Shown here: positions 24,282 through 33,164 of the stretch, piece by piece | Layout: each line of letters starts with the position of its first letter | Position numbering within the stretch: position 1 is the stretch's first letter | Source: G965227875 sp965227875 | Lineage (GTDB): Bacteria > Pseudomonadota > Alphaproteobacteria > Rhizobiales > JAJFHC01 | DNA: 64,000 bases | Direction: 5' to 3' | NCBI GenBank assembly: GCA_965227875.1 | Contig: OZ245783.1 | Span: 1,550,001 to 1,614,000 of the forward strand | The notes under the pieces: model-generated | What the model was told of the DNA's origin: nothing | The model's input: only the letters and a program-made list of their open reading frames with translations | Databases searched by the model: none | Translations under genes and position numbers: made by a program

Positions 24282-24290
24282 GATCGCCGC

Positions 24291-24980
24291 CTAGCGCCGC
24301 GCCACGCCGCGGCTGTAGCGGCGCTCGAGCGCCCGCAGCCCGACATCGGATATGGCGGTGAGAATGAGGTAGATCACGAGGACGGCGAACATGAAGGTGA
24401 AGAGCTGGCGGGTCGACCGGCCCGCGATGAATGCGTTGTAGACCACGTCCTGCAGGCCGATGACGGACACCAGCGCCGTCGCCTTGACCAGCACCAGCCA
24501 GTTGTTGGTGAAGCCCGGCAGCGCGTAGCGCACGAGGTGCGGCCAGATGATCCGGCGAAAAATCGTGGACGGTCGCATGCCGCAGGCCTTGCCGGCCTCG
24601 ATCTGCCCGGGCGGGATCGCGAGGATCGCCCCCCGGAACGTCTCCGTCATGTAGGCGCCGAAGATGAAGCCGATGGTGCTCAGGCCGGCGATGAACTGGT
24701 TGATTTCCACGTAGTCCCACCAGCCCGATATCTCGCCCAGGCTGTTGATGATGCGCTGACCGCCGAAAAACAGGAGCAGCATGAGCACGAGGTCGGGAAC
24801 GCCGCGCACCAGGGTCGTGTAGGCATTGGCCGCTCGGGTGGCCGCCGGGTTGCCGGACAGCTTCGCCCAGGCTCCCAGCAGGCCCAAGACCACCGCGAGC
24901 ATCAGCGAGAGAACAGCCAGCTGGACGGTGACCCAGGTGCCCAGGAGAAGCATCTCGCGATACTGGTAGATATAGTCCAT
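24291..24980 (-). CDS. Polar amino acid ABC transporter permease (HisQ/ArtQ-like)
   Basis: A 229-residue inner-membrane permease of the same family as its neighbour. The EAA loop is IEAGKACGMRPSTIFRRIIW, and the N-terminal WVTVQLAVLSLMLAVVLGLLG and LVRGVPDLVLMLLLFFGGQ are typical. It begins about 110 bases after the binding protein gene, with a hairpin at 25011-25049 between them, and is followed by the second permease. Confidence 0.93.
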   Translation of the reverse strand: MDYIYQYREMLLLGTWVTVQLAVLSLMLAVVLGLLGAWAKLSGNPAATRAANAYTTLVRGVPDLVLMLLLFFGGQRIINSLGEISGWWDYVEINQFIAGLSTIGFIFGAYMTETFRGAILAIPPGQIEAGKACGMRPSTIFRRIIWPHLVRYALPGFTNNWLVLVKATALVSVIGLQDVVYNAFIAGRSTRQLFTFMFAVLVIYLILTAISDVGLRALERRYSRGVARR

Positions 24981-25010
24981 CGCTCAGACGCGCCGCGGTG
25001 CCGCAAACGA

Positions 25011-25049
25011 AAAGGCGGCGCCCGGAGCTTTCGCCGGGACGCCGCCTTT
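25011..25049 (-). terminator. Hairpin between binding protein and permease genes (attenuating terminator)
   Basis: A long stem: AAAGGCGGCG pairs with CGCCGCCTTT, extended by CCCGG/CCGGG around one bulge. On the minus strand it is followed by a short T run (TTTTCG). Such hairpins after binding-protein genes usually cut transcription so that the binding protein is made in excess over the permeases. Confidence 0.7.
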
Positions 25050-25089
25050 CCGATGGTGTCTGGGCCTCATGCCGAGCCCGACCGCCCCG

Positions 25090-25860
25090 TCAGTAGATGT
25101 CGAAGTCGAAATACTTCGCGTTGATCTTCTGATAGGTGCCGTCCTCGCGGATTTCCTGGATGGCCTTGTTGAAGGCTTCGCGGAGCTCGTCCTCGCCCTT
25201 GCGGACGGCGATGCCCGCGCCTTCGCCGTAGCATTCCAGGTCGTCGGCATTTTCACCGAGGTAGGCGTAGTCCTTGCCCATGTCCTGAGAGAGGAAACCC
25301 TCGAGCGACTGGATCGAATCGGAAAGCTGGACGTCGATGCGGCCGGCGACCAGATCCTGGAAGACGTCTTCCTGGGTGGCGTAGGGCACGATTTCAGCGT
25401 CCTTGTGGAATTTCTCGAGATAGCACTGGTGCGTCGTGCCGCGTTGCACGCCGATGCGCTTGCCCGCAAGCCCTTCCGGCGTGGCCTTCAGGTCCGTGCC
25501 CTTCTTGGCGACGAACTTGGCCGGCGTGTTGTAGTATTTCTTGCTGAAGTCGACGACCTTCTTGCGCTCTTCGGTGATCGACATGGACGCGATGATGGCG
25601 TCGTATTTCTTCGCGACGAGGGCCGGGATGATACCGTCCCAGGCCTGTTCGACGAGCGTGCAGGACTTGCCCATCTTCTCGCACAGCGCCATGGCGATCT
25701 CGATGTCGAAGCCCTTGAGCGTTCCGTCCGGCTCTTTCCAGGAGAACGGCTTGTAGGCGCCTTCGACGCCGATCCGCAGATCCTCTGCGGCGGCCTGCCC
25801 CATGCCAAGGCCCAGCGACATCAAGGCAACGGCTGCCGCCAGTCTGAATTTCGTCAGCAT
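25090..25860 (-). CDS. Amino acid ABC transporter periplasmic binding protein (ArgT/HisJ-like)
   Basis: A 256-residue protein with a signal peptide (MLTKFRLAAAVALMSLGLGMGQAAA) and the type II periplasmic binding fold for lysine/arginine/ornithine or histidine. Family blocks: LRIGVEGAYKPFSWKEPDG, GFDIEIAMALCEKMG, WDGIIPALVAKKYDAI and the ligand-site stretch GVQRGTTHQCYLEKFH. GGAGGG stands before the ATG. It lies between the ATPase gene and the permease pair. The exact amino acid cannot be fixed. Confidence 0.93.
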   Translation of the reverse strand: MLTKFRLAAAVALMSLGLGMGQAAAEDLRIGVEGAYKPFSWKEPDGTLKGFDIEIAMALCEKMGKSCTLVEQAWDGIIPALVAKKYDAIIASMSITEERKKVVDFSKKYYNTPAKFVAKKGTDLKATPEGLAGKRIGVQRGTTHQCYLEKFHKDAEIVPYATQEDVFQDLVAGRIDVQLSDSIQSLEGFLSQDMGKDYAYLGENADDLECYGEGAGIAVRKGEDELREAFNKAIQEIREDGTYQKINAKYFDFDIY

Positions 25861-25973
25861 TTCATACCCTCCATTGAAAAACGGTCTCCCCGCCGAAGAT
25901 CTTGTATATCAGCCCGCAGGAAAGCTTGCCCACAAAAAACTTCCGGCGCCTTCCCAAGGCGACCCGGTCTTGC

Positions 25974-26759
25974 CTAGTCGCCGCCATTGCCCAGCATGCG
26001 CGACAGGAACTGCTTGAGCCTGTCGGTTTTCGGCGCCGTGAACAGCCCGGCTGGGGGGCCCTGTTCGGCGACCAGCCCCTGGTCGAGGAAAACGACCTCC
26101 GAGGACACGTCGCGCGCAAAGCCCATCTCGTGGGTGACCACGAGCATCGTGCGGCCCTCCTCCGCCAGGTCGCGCATGACGGTCAGGACCTCGCCGACGA
26201 GTTCCGGATCGAGCGCGGAAGTCGGCTCGTCGAACAGAAGCACGTCCGGGTCCATGGCCAGCGCGCGGGCGATCGCCGCACGCTGCTGCTGGCCGCCCGA
26301 CAGGTGGAGCGGGTAGAAGTCCCGGCGTTCCGCGAGGCCGACTTTCTCGAGCAGCCCCTCGGCCCGCGCAATGGCTTCCTTCTTCGGCTGGCCGAGCACG
26401 TGAACCGGCGCCTCGATGATATTCTCGAGCACGGTCATGTGGGTCCACAGGTTGAAGTTCTGGAACACCATGCCGAGTTTCGAGCGGATGCGCTCGACCT
26501 GGCGCATGTCGGTGGGCTTGAGGTCGCCCCCCGCACCGGCCGTCATGCCGATGGTTTCACCGGACACCGTGACCCGCCCCGCAGTCGGCATCTCGAGCAG
26601 GTTGAGGCAGCGCAGGAACGTGCTCTTGCCCGAACCGGACGCGCCCAGAATGGAGATTACGTCACCCCTGCTGGCTTCGAGGGACACGCCCTTGAGCACC
26701 TCGATCGAACCGAAACTCTTGTGCAGATCCTCGACCTGAAGTGCCGTTTCCCCCGCCAT
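25974..26759 (-). CDS. Polar amino acid ABC transporter ATP-binding protein (HisP-like)
   Basis: A 261-residue ATPase that drives the transporter encoded by the next three genes. Walker A GASGSGKST, signature LSGGQQQRAAIARALA, Walker B VLLFDEPTSALDPE and the switch histidine in VVTHEMGFAR are all intact. The ATG at 26759 is chosen because the upstream extension lacks family similarity. It is the first gene of the four-gene cluster, separated from the binding protein gene by 113 bases. Confidence 0.94.
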   Translation of the reverse strand: MAGETALQVEDLHKSFGSIEVLKGVSLEASRGDVISILGASGSGKSTFLRCLNLLEMPTAGRVTVSGETIGMTAGAGGDLKPTDMRQVERIRSKLGMVFQNFNLWTHMTVLENIIEAPVHVLGQPKKEAIARAEGLLEKVGLAERRDFYPLHLSGGQQQRAAIARALAMDPDVLLFDEPTSALDPELVGEVLTVMRDLAEEGRTMLVVTHEMGFARDVSSEVVFLDQGLVAEQGPPAGLFTAPKTDRLKQFLSRMLGNGGD

Positions 26760-26855
26760 GTGCCCCGCGTCTCCTCCCCGTGGTCCCGCAAAGCAAGACA
26801 GCATTCCTGTCCCGCGTCAATAGACCCGCCGCATGGCACGGGCCGGGCCGGGCGT

Positions 26856-27572
26856 TCAGAGACACGCGAGGAGTCCGCCGGCACCCCTCATGCGCGCAGC
26901 CACCGTGTTCGCCTTTCTGTGCAAATACCTGTTCGGTTTGCCCGGATTGCGCTTGGCGGGGTTGGGAAGGGCGGCCGCCAGAAGGGCCGACTGACGCGAC
27001 GTCAGCTTGTCGGCGGACCGTCCGAAATAGGCCCTTGCCGCGGCCTCCGCCCCGTAGATGCCCGGCCCCCATTCCGCGATGTTGAGATAGATCTCGATGA
27101 TTCGCCGCTTGGGCCAGACCGTGTCGATGGCGTAGGCCAGGGGAAGCTCCACCGCCTTTCGCACATAACTGCGCCACGGCCAGAGGAAGAGGTTCTTCAC
27201 GGTCTGCATCGGGATCGTGCTCGCCCCGCGCGGCTTGCCATCGCCGGACAGGACGTCATCCCACACCGAGCCCAGCGCACCCCAGTCCACACCGTTGTGG
27301 TCGCAGAAACGGGAATCCTCCGAGACGATGACGGCGAGTTGCAGGGAACTGGGCAAGGCGTCGATCGATGTCCACCGGTAATCGAGCCCCTGCCCCTGGA
27401 GAAGCCGCCACAGCATGGTGGCGCTGGCGGGCGGCGCGACGGCGGTATAGGCGATGATGAGGACGCAGACGAGCGCGGTATAGGCGCCCGCGGCGATGCC
27501 GGCGATGCGCAGCCCCTTGCGGGCCACCGGCCACCAGCCTCTTTTCCCTGCGGGTTTCCTGTCCTTGCTCAT
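26856..27572 (-). CDS. mtgA: Monofunctional peptidoglycan glycosyltransferase
   Basis: A 238-residue GT51 enzyme that polymerises lipid II glycan strands at the inner membrane. It has one N-terminal anchor (residues ~22-46). The catalytic motif EDSRFCDHNGVD, then GASTIPMQTVKNLFLWP with RKAVE, and RIIEIYLNIAEWGPGIYG give the complete family set. No transpeptidase domain follows, which defines the monofunctional type. It is divergent from ispA. Confidence 0.96.
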   Translation of the reverse strand: MSKDRKPAGKRGWWPVARKGLRIAGIAAGAYTALVCVLIIAYTAVAPPASATMLWRLLQGQGLDYRWTSIDALPSSLQLAVIVSEDSRFCDHNGVDWGALGSVWDDVLSGDGKPRGASTIPMQTVKNLFLWPWRSYVRKAVELPLAYAIDTVWPKRRIIEIYLNIAEWGPGIYGAEAAARAYFGRSADKLTSRQSALLAAALPNPAKRNPGKPNRYLHRKANTVAARMRGAGGLLACL

Positions 27573-27736
27573 CGGCCGGCCGGTTTCCGGTTGTCAGCGT
27601 GATTTTCGCCGCCACTCTATATCAGGAGACGCCCTGCCCCGTAACGTCTCTTGCACGGGGACACACAATCGGCCATGAGACGGGTGCGGATGGCCCGCCC
27701 TCGATGGATCACGAACGGACGCGACCGGAAAAGTAC

Positions 27737-28636
27737 ATGAGTTCAGGCACCGAGAGGTTCGACACCGCCCTGCAGCACGCGGCGCGCGACGTGGAGCGTC
27801 ATCTTGCGGCACGCCTCCAGCCGGGCGACGGGCCGGCCCGGCGGGTCGTGGACGCCATGCGCCACGCGGCCCTCGGCGGCGGCAAGCGGCTTCGGCCCTT
27901 TCTCGTGATCGAAAGCACGCGCCTCGCCGGCGGCCGGCCGGGCAACGCCCTGCAGGTCGCCGCGGCACTCGAGTGCATTCACTGCTACTCGCTGGTTCAC
28001 GACGACCTGCCGGCCATGGACGACGACGACCTGCGCCGCGGGCAGCCGACCGTGCACCGGGCCTATGACGAGGCGACCGCAATTCTCGCCGGCGACGGCC
28101 TCCTCACGCTGGCGTTCGAACTCGTGGCCGAGGACGCGACACACGACGACCCCGCCGTGCGCGTTGCGCTTGTCGCCGCGCTCGCCCGGGCCGCCGGCAC
28201 CCACGGCATGGTCGGTGGCCAGATGCTCGACCTCCAGGGCGGGGAGACCCTGCGCACCGTCGACGACATCATCGCCATGCAGCGGCTCAAGACCGGGGCC
28301 CTGATCGAGTTCGCCTGCCGCGCCGGCCCCATGCTGGCGGGAGCCGGGCCGGACGTCGCCGACGCGCTCGGTCGCTATGCGGAAAACATCGGCCTCGCTT
28401 TCCAGATCGCCGACGACCTGCTCGACGCGGAAGGGACGGCTGAAACCGTCGGCAAGACCACAGGCAAGGACGCCGATGCCGGCAAGGCGACCTTCGTCGG
28501 CCTGCTCGGAGCTCCAGGGGCCCGCGCGATGGCACAGGACCTGGTTGACACGGCGGTGACCGCGCTCGCCCCGTTTGGCGACGACGCCGGGGTTCTGCGC
28601 GAGGCGGCCCGGTTCATCGTCACCCGGCAGAACTGA
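27737..28636 (+). CDS. ispA: Farnesyl diphosphate synthase (polyprenyl synthetase)
   Basis: A 299-residue short-chain prenyltransferase that builds farnesyl diphosphate for quinone, undecaprenyl and other isoprenoids. The first aspartate-rich motif is in HDDLPAMDDDDLRRG and the second in FQIADDLLDAEG; LGGGKRLRPFLV and KTGALIEFACRAG are also conserved. The ATG at 27737 gives normal length; an earlier ATG at 27704 is possible. Chain length is inferred from residues before the first motif (CIHCYSLVHDD), which match the IspA group. Confidence 0.94.
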   Translation: MSSGTERFDTALQHAARDVERHLAARLQPGDGPARRVVDAMRHAALGGGKRLRPFLVIESTRLAGGRPGNALQVAAALECIHCYSLVHDDLPAMDDDDLRRGQPTVHRAYDEATAILAGDGLLTLAFELVAEDATHDDPAVRVALVAALARAAGTHGMVGGQMLDLQGGETLRTVDDIIAMQRLKTGALIEFACRAGPMLAGAGPDVADALGRYAENIGLAFQIADDLLDAEGTAETVGKTTGKDADAGKATFVGLLGAPGARAMAQDLVDTAVTALAPFGDDAGVLREAARFIVTRQN

Positions 28637-28668
28637 ACCGCCCGGCCGCCGGCCACAAGCTTTCCCGA

Positions 28669-30351
28669 CTAGACGGCACGGACCGGTGCGTTCGGACGTT
28701 GGCGTTCCCCGACGCCATCCGACGCGCCGACTTCGGCGTTTTCCGGCGCGAGAAGCGGACGTCCGGAGACGATGTCGGCGGCACGTTCGGCAAGCATGAT
28801 CGTCGGAGCGTTGAGGTTGCCGTTGGGTTCGGACGGAAATACCGAACTGTCGATGACGCGCAGCCCCGCCAGACCGCGCACCCGCAGTTCGGGGTCGACG
28901 ACGGCCATGTCGTCCCGGCCCATGCGGCACGTGCCGCAGGGGTGGTAGGTGCTCTCCAGGTTGGCGCGCACGAAGGCGTCCATTTCCGCGTCGGTCGTCA
29001 CGTCCGGCCCCGGCGCGATCTCGCCGTCGTTGAACGGATCCATGGCCGGCTGCGCCACCACCTCGCGGGTCAGGCGGATGCACTCCCGGAAGCCCGCGCG
29101 GTCCTCCTCGCGGTCGAGATAGTTGAACAGGATGTGGGGATGCTCGTGCGGCTCCGCCGAGACCAGGCGCACATGGCCCCGGCTCTTGGGCTTGTTCGGA
29201 CCCGTGAGGATCATGAAACCGTGCCCCTTCACCGGGGAATGGCCGTCATAGCGCACGGCGGCTGGCAGGAAGTGGTACTGGATATCGGGCCATTCCCTGC
29301 CCTTCGACGAGCGTATGAACCCGCCGGCCTCGAAGTGATTGGTCGCCCCTAGCCCCTTTTTCGTCAGCAGCCATTGGACACCGATCAGCCCCTTGGCGAA
29401 CCAGTTCATCTTGTTGTTCAGCGTGATCGGCTGCTTGCAGGCGTACTGGATGTAGATTTCCGCGTGATCCTGCAGGTTCTCGCCGACGCCGGGCAGGTCG
29501 TGCAGGACCTCGACACCGGCGTCGCGCAGCACACCGCCCGGTCCGATCCCGGATCTCTGCAGCAAGTGCGGCGACCCTATGGGACCGCTGGCGACGATGA
29601 CCTCGCGGCGCGCGCGCACCTCGCGAACGGCCCCACCCCGCTCGTATTCCACGCCCGTCGCGCGCCCGCCCTCAAGCAGGATACGGCGCGTCATGGCCTT
29701 CGTGCGCACCGAGAGATTGCTGCGGGTCATGGCCGGGCGCAGATAGGCCTTGGCCGCCGACCAGCGCACGCCGTTCTTTACGGTCATGTGCATCGGCCCG
29801 AAGCCTTCCTGCAGATACCCGTTCGGATCCTCGGTCCGGATGTACCCGGCCTCGACCCCCGCCTCGACAAAGGCGCGATAGAGCGGGTTCTTCATGCGGT
29901 TGCCGCTGGTGACGCTCAGCGGGCCGTCCTGGCCGCGATAGGTGGCGTCGCCGCCCTCCTGGAAACTTTCGGAACGCCTGAAATAGGGCAGGCAGCTCGC
30001 ATGGCCCCAGCCCGTCGCGCCCATTTCGTCCCATTCGTCGAAATCGCGCGGATGTCCGCGGACATACACCAGCCCGTTGATGGAGGACGACCCGCCGAGC
30101 ACCTTGCCGCGCGGGCAGTGCACCCGCCGCCCGTCGAGCCCGGGTTCGGGCTGGGTCTCGTATTTCCAGTTGTAGGTCTTCGTGTTCATCGGCATCGAAA
30201 AGGCCGACGGCATCTGGATGATGGGATTGAAGTCCGAGCCGCCGTATTCGAGCACCAGCACGCTGGTCCCCGGGTCTTCGGTCAGCCTGGCGGCGAGCAC
30301 GCAGCCCGCCGAGCCCGCCCCGACGATGATATAGTCGAATTCCTCTGCCAC
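28669..30351 (-). CDS. GMC-family FAD oxidoreductase, choline dehydrogenase-like
   Basis: A 560-residue flavoprotein of the glucose-methanol-choline family. FAD binding is shown by DYIIVGAGSAGCVLAARL at the N terminus and CPRGKVLGGSSSINGLVYVRG; the C-terminal active-site histidine lies in TYHPCGTCRMG and DSSVFPSEPNGNLNAPTIMLAE. It looks like BetA and related alcohol dehydrogenases. The start is a GTG at 30351, 3 bases after the ATPase gene stop, so it is the last gene of the SsuABC-type transporter operon. It probably oxidises the imported compound or a derived alcohol; choline itself is not proven. Confidence 0.88.
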   Translation of the reverse strand: MAEEFDYIIVGAGSAGCVLAARLTEDPGTSVLVLEYGGSDFNPIIQMPSAFSMPMNTKTYNWKYETQPEPGLDGRRVHCPRGKVLGGSSSINGLVYVRGHPRDFDEWDEMGATGWGHASCLPYFRRSESFQEGGDATYRGQDGPLSVTSGNRMKNPLYRAFVEAGVEAGYIRTEDPNGYLQEGFGPMHMTVKNGVRWSAAKAYLRPAMTRSNLSVRTKAMTRRILLEGGRATGVEYERGGAVREVRARREVIVASGPIGSPHLLQRSGIGPGGVLRDAGVEVLHDLPGVGENLQDHAEIYIQYACKQPITLNNKMNWFAKGLIGVQWLLTKKGLGATNHFEAGGFIRSSKGREWPDIQYHFLPAAVRYDGHSPVKGHGFMILTGPNKPKSRGHVRLVSAEPHEHPHILFNYLDREEDRAGFRECIRLTREVVAQPAMDPFNDGEIAPGPDVTTDAEMDAFVRANLESTYHPCGTCRMGRDDMAVVDPELRVRGLAGLRVIDSSVFPSEPNGNLNAPTIMLAERAADIVSGRPLLAPENAEVGASDGVGERQRPNAPVRAV

Positions 30352-30354
30352 GGC

Positions 30355-31137
30355 TCACTCCAGTTCGAGTGCCTTGCCGACCTCTTCGTGGAGGTTGGTC
30401 ATGATGCGTCGCTTGAGGTCGATGAATTCGGGACTGGTGGTCACCGTGTAGTCGCGCGGCCGCTCGATCTCGACGGGGATCGTGTCGATGATCCGGCCCG
30501 GGCGCGCCGACATGACATAGACGACATCGCCGAGGAACACCGCCTCGTCGATGTCGTGGGTGATGAAAAGCACGGTCTTGCGCTCCTCCTGCCAGATCTT
30601 CAGCAGCAGTTCCTGCATCACCGACCGCGTCTGGCTGTCCAGCGCGCCGAAGGGTTCGTCCATGAGTAGCACGCCGGGATTTACGGCCAGCGCACGGGCG
30701 ATGGCCACGCGCTGCTTCATGCCGCCGGAAAGCTGGGACGGATAGCTGCCGGCGAAGGAAGACAGGCCGACGGCGTTGACATAGTGACGCGCGCGCTCGG
30801 TACGCTCGCGTGCGCCCACCCCGTTCACCGACAGGCCGAACTCCACGTTTTTCTGGACGGTGAGCCACGGGAACAGCGTGTAGCTCTGCGGGACGAGACC
30901 GCGATCCGCACCGGGCTTTTCGATGGTCACGCCGTCGACCAGAGTGCGTCCCTCGCTCGCCTGGTTAAGCCCAGCGATGAGGTCGAGCGTGCTCGACTTG
31001 CCGCAGCCGGACGGTCCGACGATTACGGCGAACTGCTGGTCGGGAATTTCGAGGGTGAGGTTTTCCAGCGCCACCACCCAGGACTTCGGGTTGCTTCCGA
31101 AGCGCACGGTGACGTTGTCGAGCAATACTTCTGCCAT
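30355..31137 (-). CDS. Nitrate/sulfonate/taurine-type ABC transporter ATP-binding protein
   Basis: A 260-residue ATPase of the SsuB/TauB/NrtD class. Walker A GPSGCGKSS, Q-loop VPQSYTLFPWLTV, signature LSGGMKQRVAIARALA, Walker B VLLMDEPFGALD and H-loop FITHDIDEAVFLGD are intact. The ATG at 31137 is 11 bases after the permease stop; the longer frame upstream overlaps the permease gene and is spurious. It pairs with the permease and binding protein upstream. Confidence 0.93.
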   Translation of the reverse strand: MAEVLLDNVTVRFGSNPKSWVVALENLTLEIPDQQFAVIVGPSGCGKSSTLDLIAGLNQASEGRTLVDGVTIEKPGADRGLVPQSYTLFPWLTVQKNVEFGLSVNGVGARERTERARHYVNAVGLSSFAGSYPSQLSGGMKQRVAIARALAVNPGVLLMDEPFGALDSQTRSVMQELLLKIWQEERKTVLFITHDIDEAVFLGDVVYVMSARPGRIIDTIPVEIERPRDYTVTTSPEFIDLKRRIMTNLHEEVGKALELE

Positions 31138-31148
31138 CGTCCTGATCC

Positions 31149-31967
31149 CTAGCGTCCGAGGTTTTCCCAGGGCAGCGCCAGGCGCTTGAGCCACTTGAAC
31201 ACCATGTCCGTGGCAAGGCCCAGGATGCCGATCACGAAGATGCCGACGAAGATGCCGGCGGGGTCGAAGCCGCGCATGGACTGGAGGATCATGTATCCGA
31301 GCCCGGAACTCGCGGCGACGAGTTCGGCCACCACCAGGAAGGTCCAGGCCCAGCCCATGGTGACCCGGAGCGTGTCGAAGATGCCCGGCAGGGTCGCCGG
31401 AAGCAGCACGCGACGGACGATCTGCGCCTTGCTGGCCCCGAGCGTGTAGGAGACGTTGTAGAGATCCCCGTGCACGCCGCGGGCGACGTCCGAAACCATG
31501 ACGATCTGCTGGAAGAAGGTGCCGAGGAAGATCACGGCGATCTTTTCCTCGATCCCGATGCCGATCCACAGGATGAGAAGCGGGATCAGCGACGTGACCG
31601 GCAGGTACCGCATGAAGTTGACGATCGGTTCTATGGCCGCAGCGACGATCCGGAAGCCCCCCATGAAGATTCCGATCGGGATCGCGATCAGCGAAGACAG
31701 CAAGAAGCCCAGGTAGATCTCCTGCAGGGAGACCGCCACGTGCCCCTTGAGGCTGCCGTCGCTGATCTTGCTGACGAACGACGCCCACACGGCGCCCGGC
31801 GATGGCAGGAAGTCGGGGCTGACCAGACCCGTCGCGGTGACGACGAACCATCCGCCGAGCACCGCGACGGCGACAACCAGGCCGGTCGAGACTTCGACGT
31901 GCCGCGGAATGGGCCGCTTCGGCGTGAAGTACCGGTCGGAAAAGCTGAGTCTGGCCATGACAGTCAC
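31149..31967 (-). CDS. Nitrate/sulfonate/taurine-type ABC transporter permease
   Basis: A 272-residue inner-membrane permease with about six helices. The EAA-type loop is in YTLGASKAQIVRRVLLPATLPGIF, and SLQEIYLGFLLSSLIAIPIGI and FMRYLPVTSLIPLLILWIG are typical of SsuC/TauC. It starts 11 bases after the binding protein stop. The solute is inferred only as far as the SsuABC superfamily. Confidence 0.93.
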   Translation of the reverse strand: MTVMARLSFSDRYFTPKRPIPRHVEVSTGLVVAVAVLGGWFVVTATGLVSPDFLPSPGAVWASFVSKISDGSLKGHVAVSLQEIYLGFLLSSLIAIPIGIFMGGFRIVAAAIEPIVNFMRYLPVTSLIPLLILWIGIGIEEKIAVIFLGTFFQQIVMVSDVARGVHGDLYNVSYTLGASKAQIVRRVLLPATLPGIFDTLRVTMGWAWTFLVVAELVAASSGLGYMILQSMRGFDPAGIFVGIFVIGILGLATDMVFKWLKRLALPWENLGR

Positions 31968-31978
31968 GCGCCTGCGCT

Positions 31979-32959
31979 TCAGTTCAGGAAGCCGGTGTCG
32001 AGCAGGTCGCCGGACTTGAGATCGTCGACCTTGATCCGTCCAAGGCCGCTCCAGATGGCGATGGCGTCATTCACGGTCTGGCTCAGGACGCCGGGGTTTT
32101 CCGCCGTGCCGAACAGTTCCTTGTTGGCGTCGATGTCGAGATACTCGATGCCGGTCACGGCCGCCTTGAACTCGTCGGGGTCCTTGAGCCAGCCGCCGAC
32201 GCCCTTGGCCATGATCCGGTAGCCCTCGTCCGGATTGGACTTCAGGAAGTCCAGCGCTCTCTGCCAGCCGCGAACGAAGGCCTTCAGTTCGGCCTCATGC
32301 TCTTTCGCCGTGCTTTCGAGCACTGCGATCACGTCGACGATCAGTCCAGGTGTCTCCGCGCTCGACAGGAGAACCTTGCCGTGATCGGTCGCCGCCCCCT
32401 GGCTGAGATGCGGTTCCCATGTCACCGCCGCGTCGACCCGTCCCGCGGTGAACGCGAGACCCGCGTCGGTGGCCGTCATGTTGACCATCTTGATGTCGCT
32501 CTGGTTCAGCCCGGCACGGCGCAGCAGGGCATTGATGAAGAACTGCGACACCGACCCTTCCTCGAAGGCGACCGTGCGGCCCTTGAGGTCGGCGACCGTG
32601 GCGATCTCCTTCCTCGACACCACGCCGTCGCCGCCTTTCGAATTGTCGACGGCGAGAATGTATTTCAGCGGCTTGCCCGGACGCATGTAGGTCGGGAACT
32701 CGTCGGCCGTGGACGCCACGATGTCGATCTGGCCGGCCATCAGCGCACCCATTTTCAGAGGCGTGTTCTCCATGATCGTCAGTTCGATCTCGACGCCTTC
32801 CTCGCTGAAGAAGCCCTTTTCCTTGGCGATGTAGAACGGCCCGTAGCCGACCCAGGTCGAGTGGGCCAGCTTCAGAGCCTCGGCCTGTGCGCCGAACGCC
32901 GTCACCGCCGTGACGGCCATGGCGACCGCCATGCCCTTGAGATTGCGCAATATGGTCAT
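31979..32959 (-). CDS. SsuA/TauA-type ABC transporter substrate-binding protein
   Basis: A 326-residue periplasmic protein with a signal peptide (MTILRNLKGMAVAMAVTAVTAFGAQA). The binding fold of the SsuA/THI5-like family is visible: LKLAHSTWVGYGPFYIAKEK, GQIDIVASTADEFPTYM, GRTVAFEEGSVSQFFI and AAVTWEPHLSQ. It leads the operon with permease, ATPase and a GMC oxidoreductase. A LysR gene lies divergently 205 bases away. Ligand could be a sulfonate, an amine or another small organic compound. Confidence 0.92.
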   Translation of the reverse strand: MTILRNLKGMAVAMAVTAVTAFGAQAEALKLAHSTWVGYGPFYIAKEKGFFSEEGVEIELTIMENTPLKMGALMAGQIDIVASTADEFPTYMRPGKPLKYILAVDNSKGGDGVVSRKEIATVADLKGRTVAFEEGSVSQFFINALLRRAGLNQSDIKMVNMTATDAGLAFTAGRVDAAVTWEPHLSQGAATDHGKVLLSSAETPGLIVDVIAVLESTAKEHEAELKAFVRGWQRALDFLKSNPDEGYRIMAKGVGGWLKDPDEFKAAVTGIEYLDIDANKELFGTAENPGVLSQTVNDAIAIWSGLGRIKVDDLKSGDLLDTGFLN

Positions 32960-33144
32960 GTCTCTTCCCTCCATGTGCTGATCTGTGAATACCGACCGCC
33001 ATTGCAGCCGTGTCCTGCCGCCCCCGCACTCGTCATCCGTCGACTGGCCTTGGGTCGATAATCGGTCCATCCGTCGCCCGGGCCTTCTGACCCGTCACCT
33101 AACCGGATGGTTTTTGTTTGAAAGCTATTGTTGTTTAAATTTTC

Positions 33145-33164
33145 ACTTTGATTATTATCAAAGT
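33145..33164. promoter_or_regulatory. FNR/FixK-type palindrome before the LysR gene
   Basis: A perfect inverted repeat with 8-base arms (ACTTTGAT, 4 bases, ATCAAAGT). Its core TTGAT-TATT-ATCAA at 33148-33161 is an exact match to the FNR/FixK anaerobox. It touches the ATG of the LysR gene, so binding would be expected to block that gene, while the divergent ABC-GMC operon starts 186 bases away. Confidence 0.6.

Noticed and set aside
28669..30351. Firm naming as betA
   Set aside because: The family match is good, but the operon partner is an SsuABC-type importer and no betB is near, so the substrate is left open.
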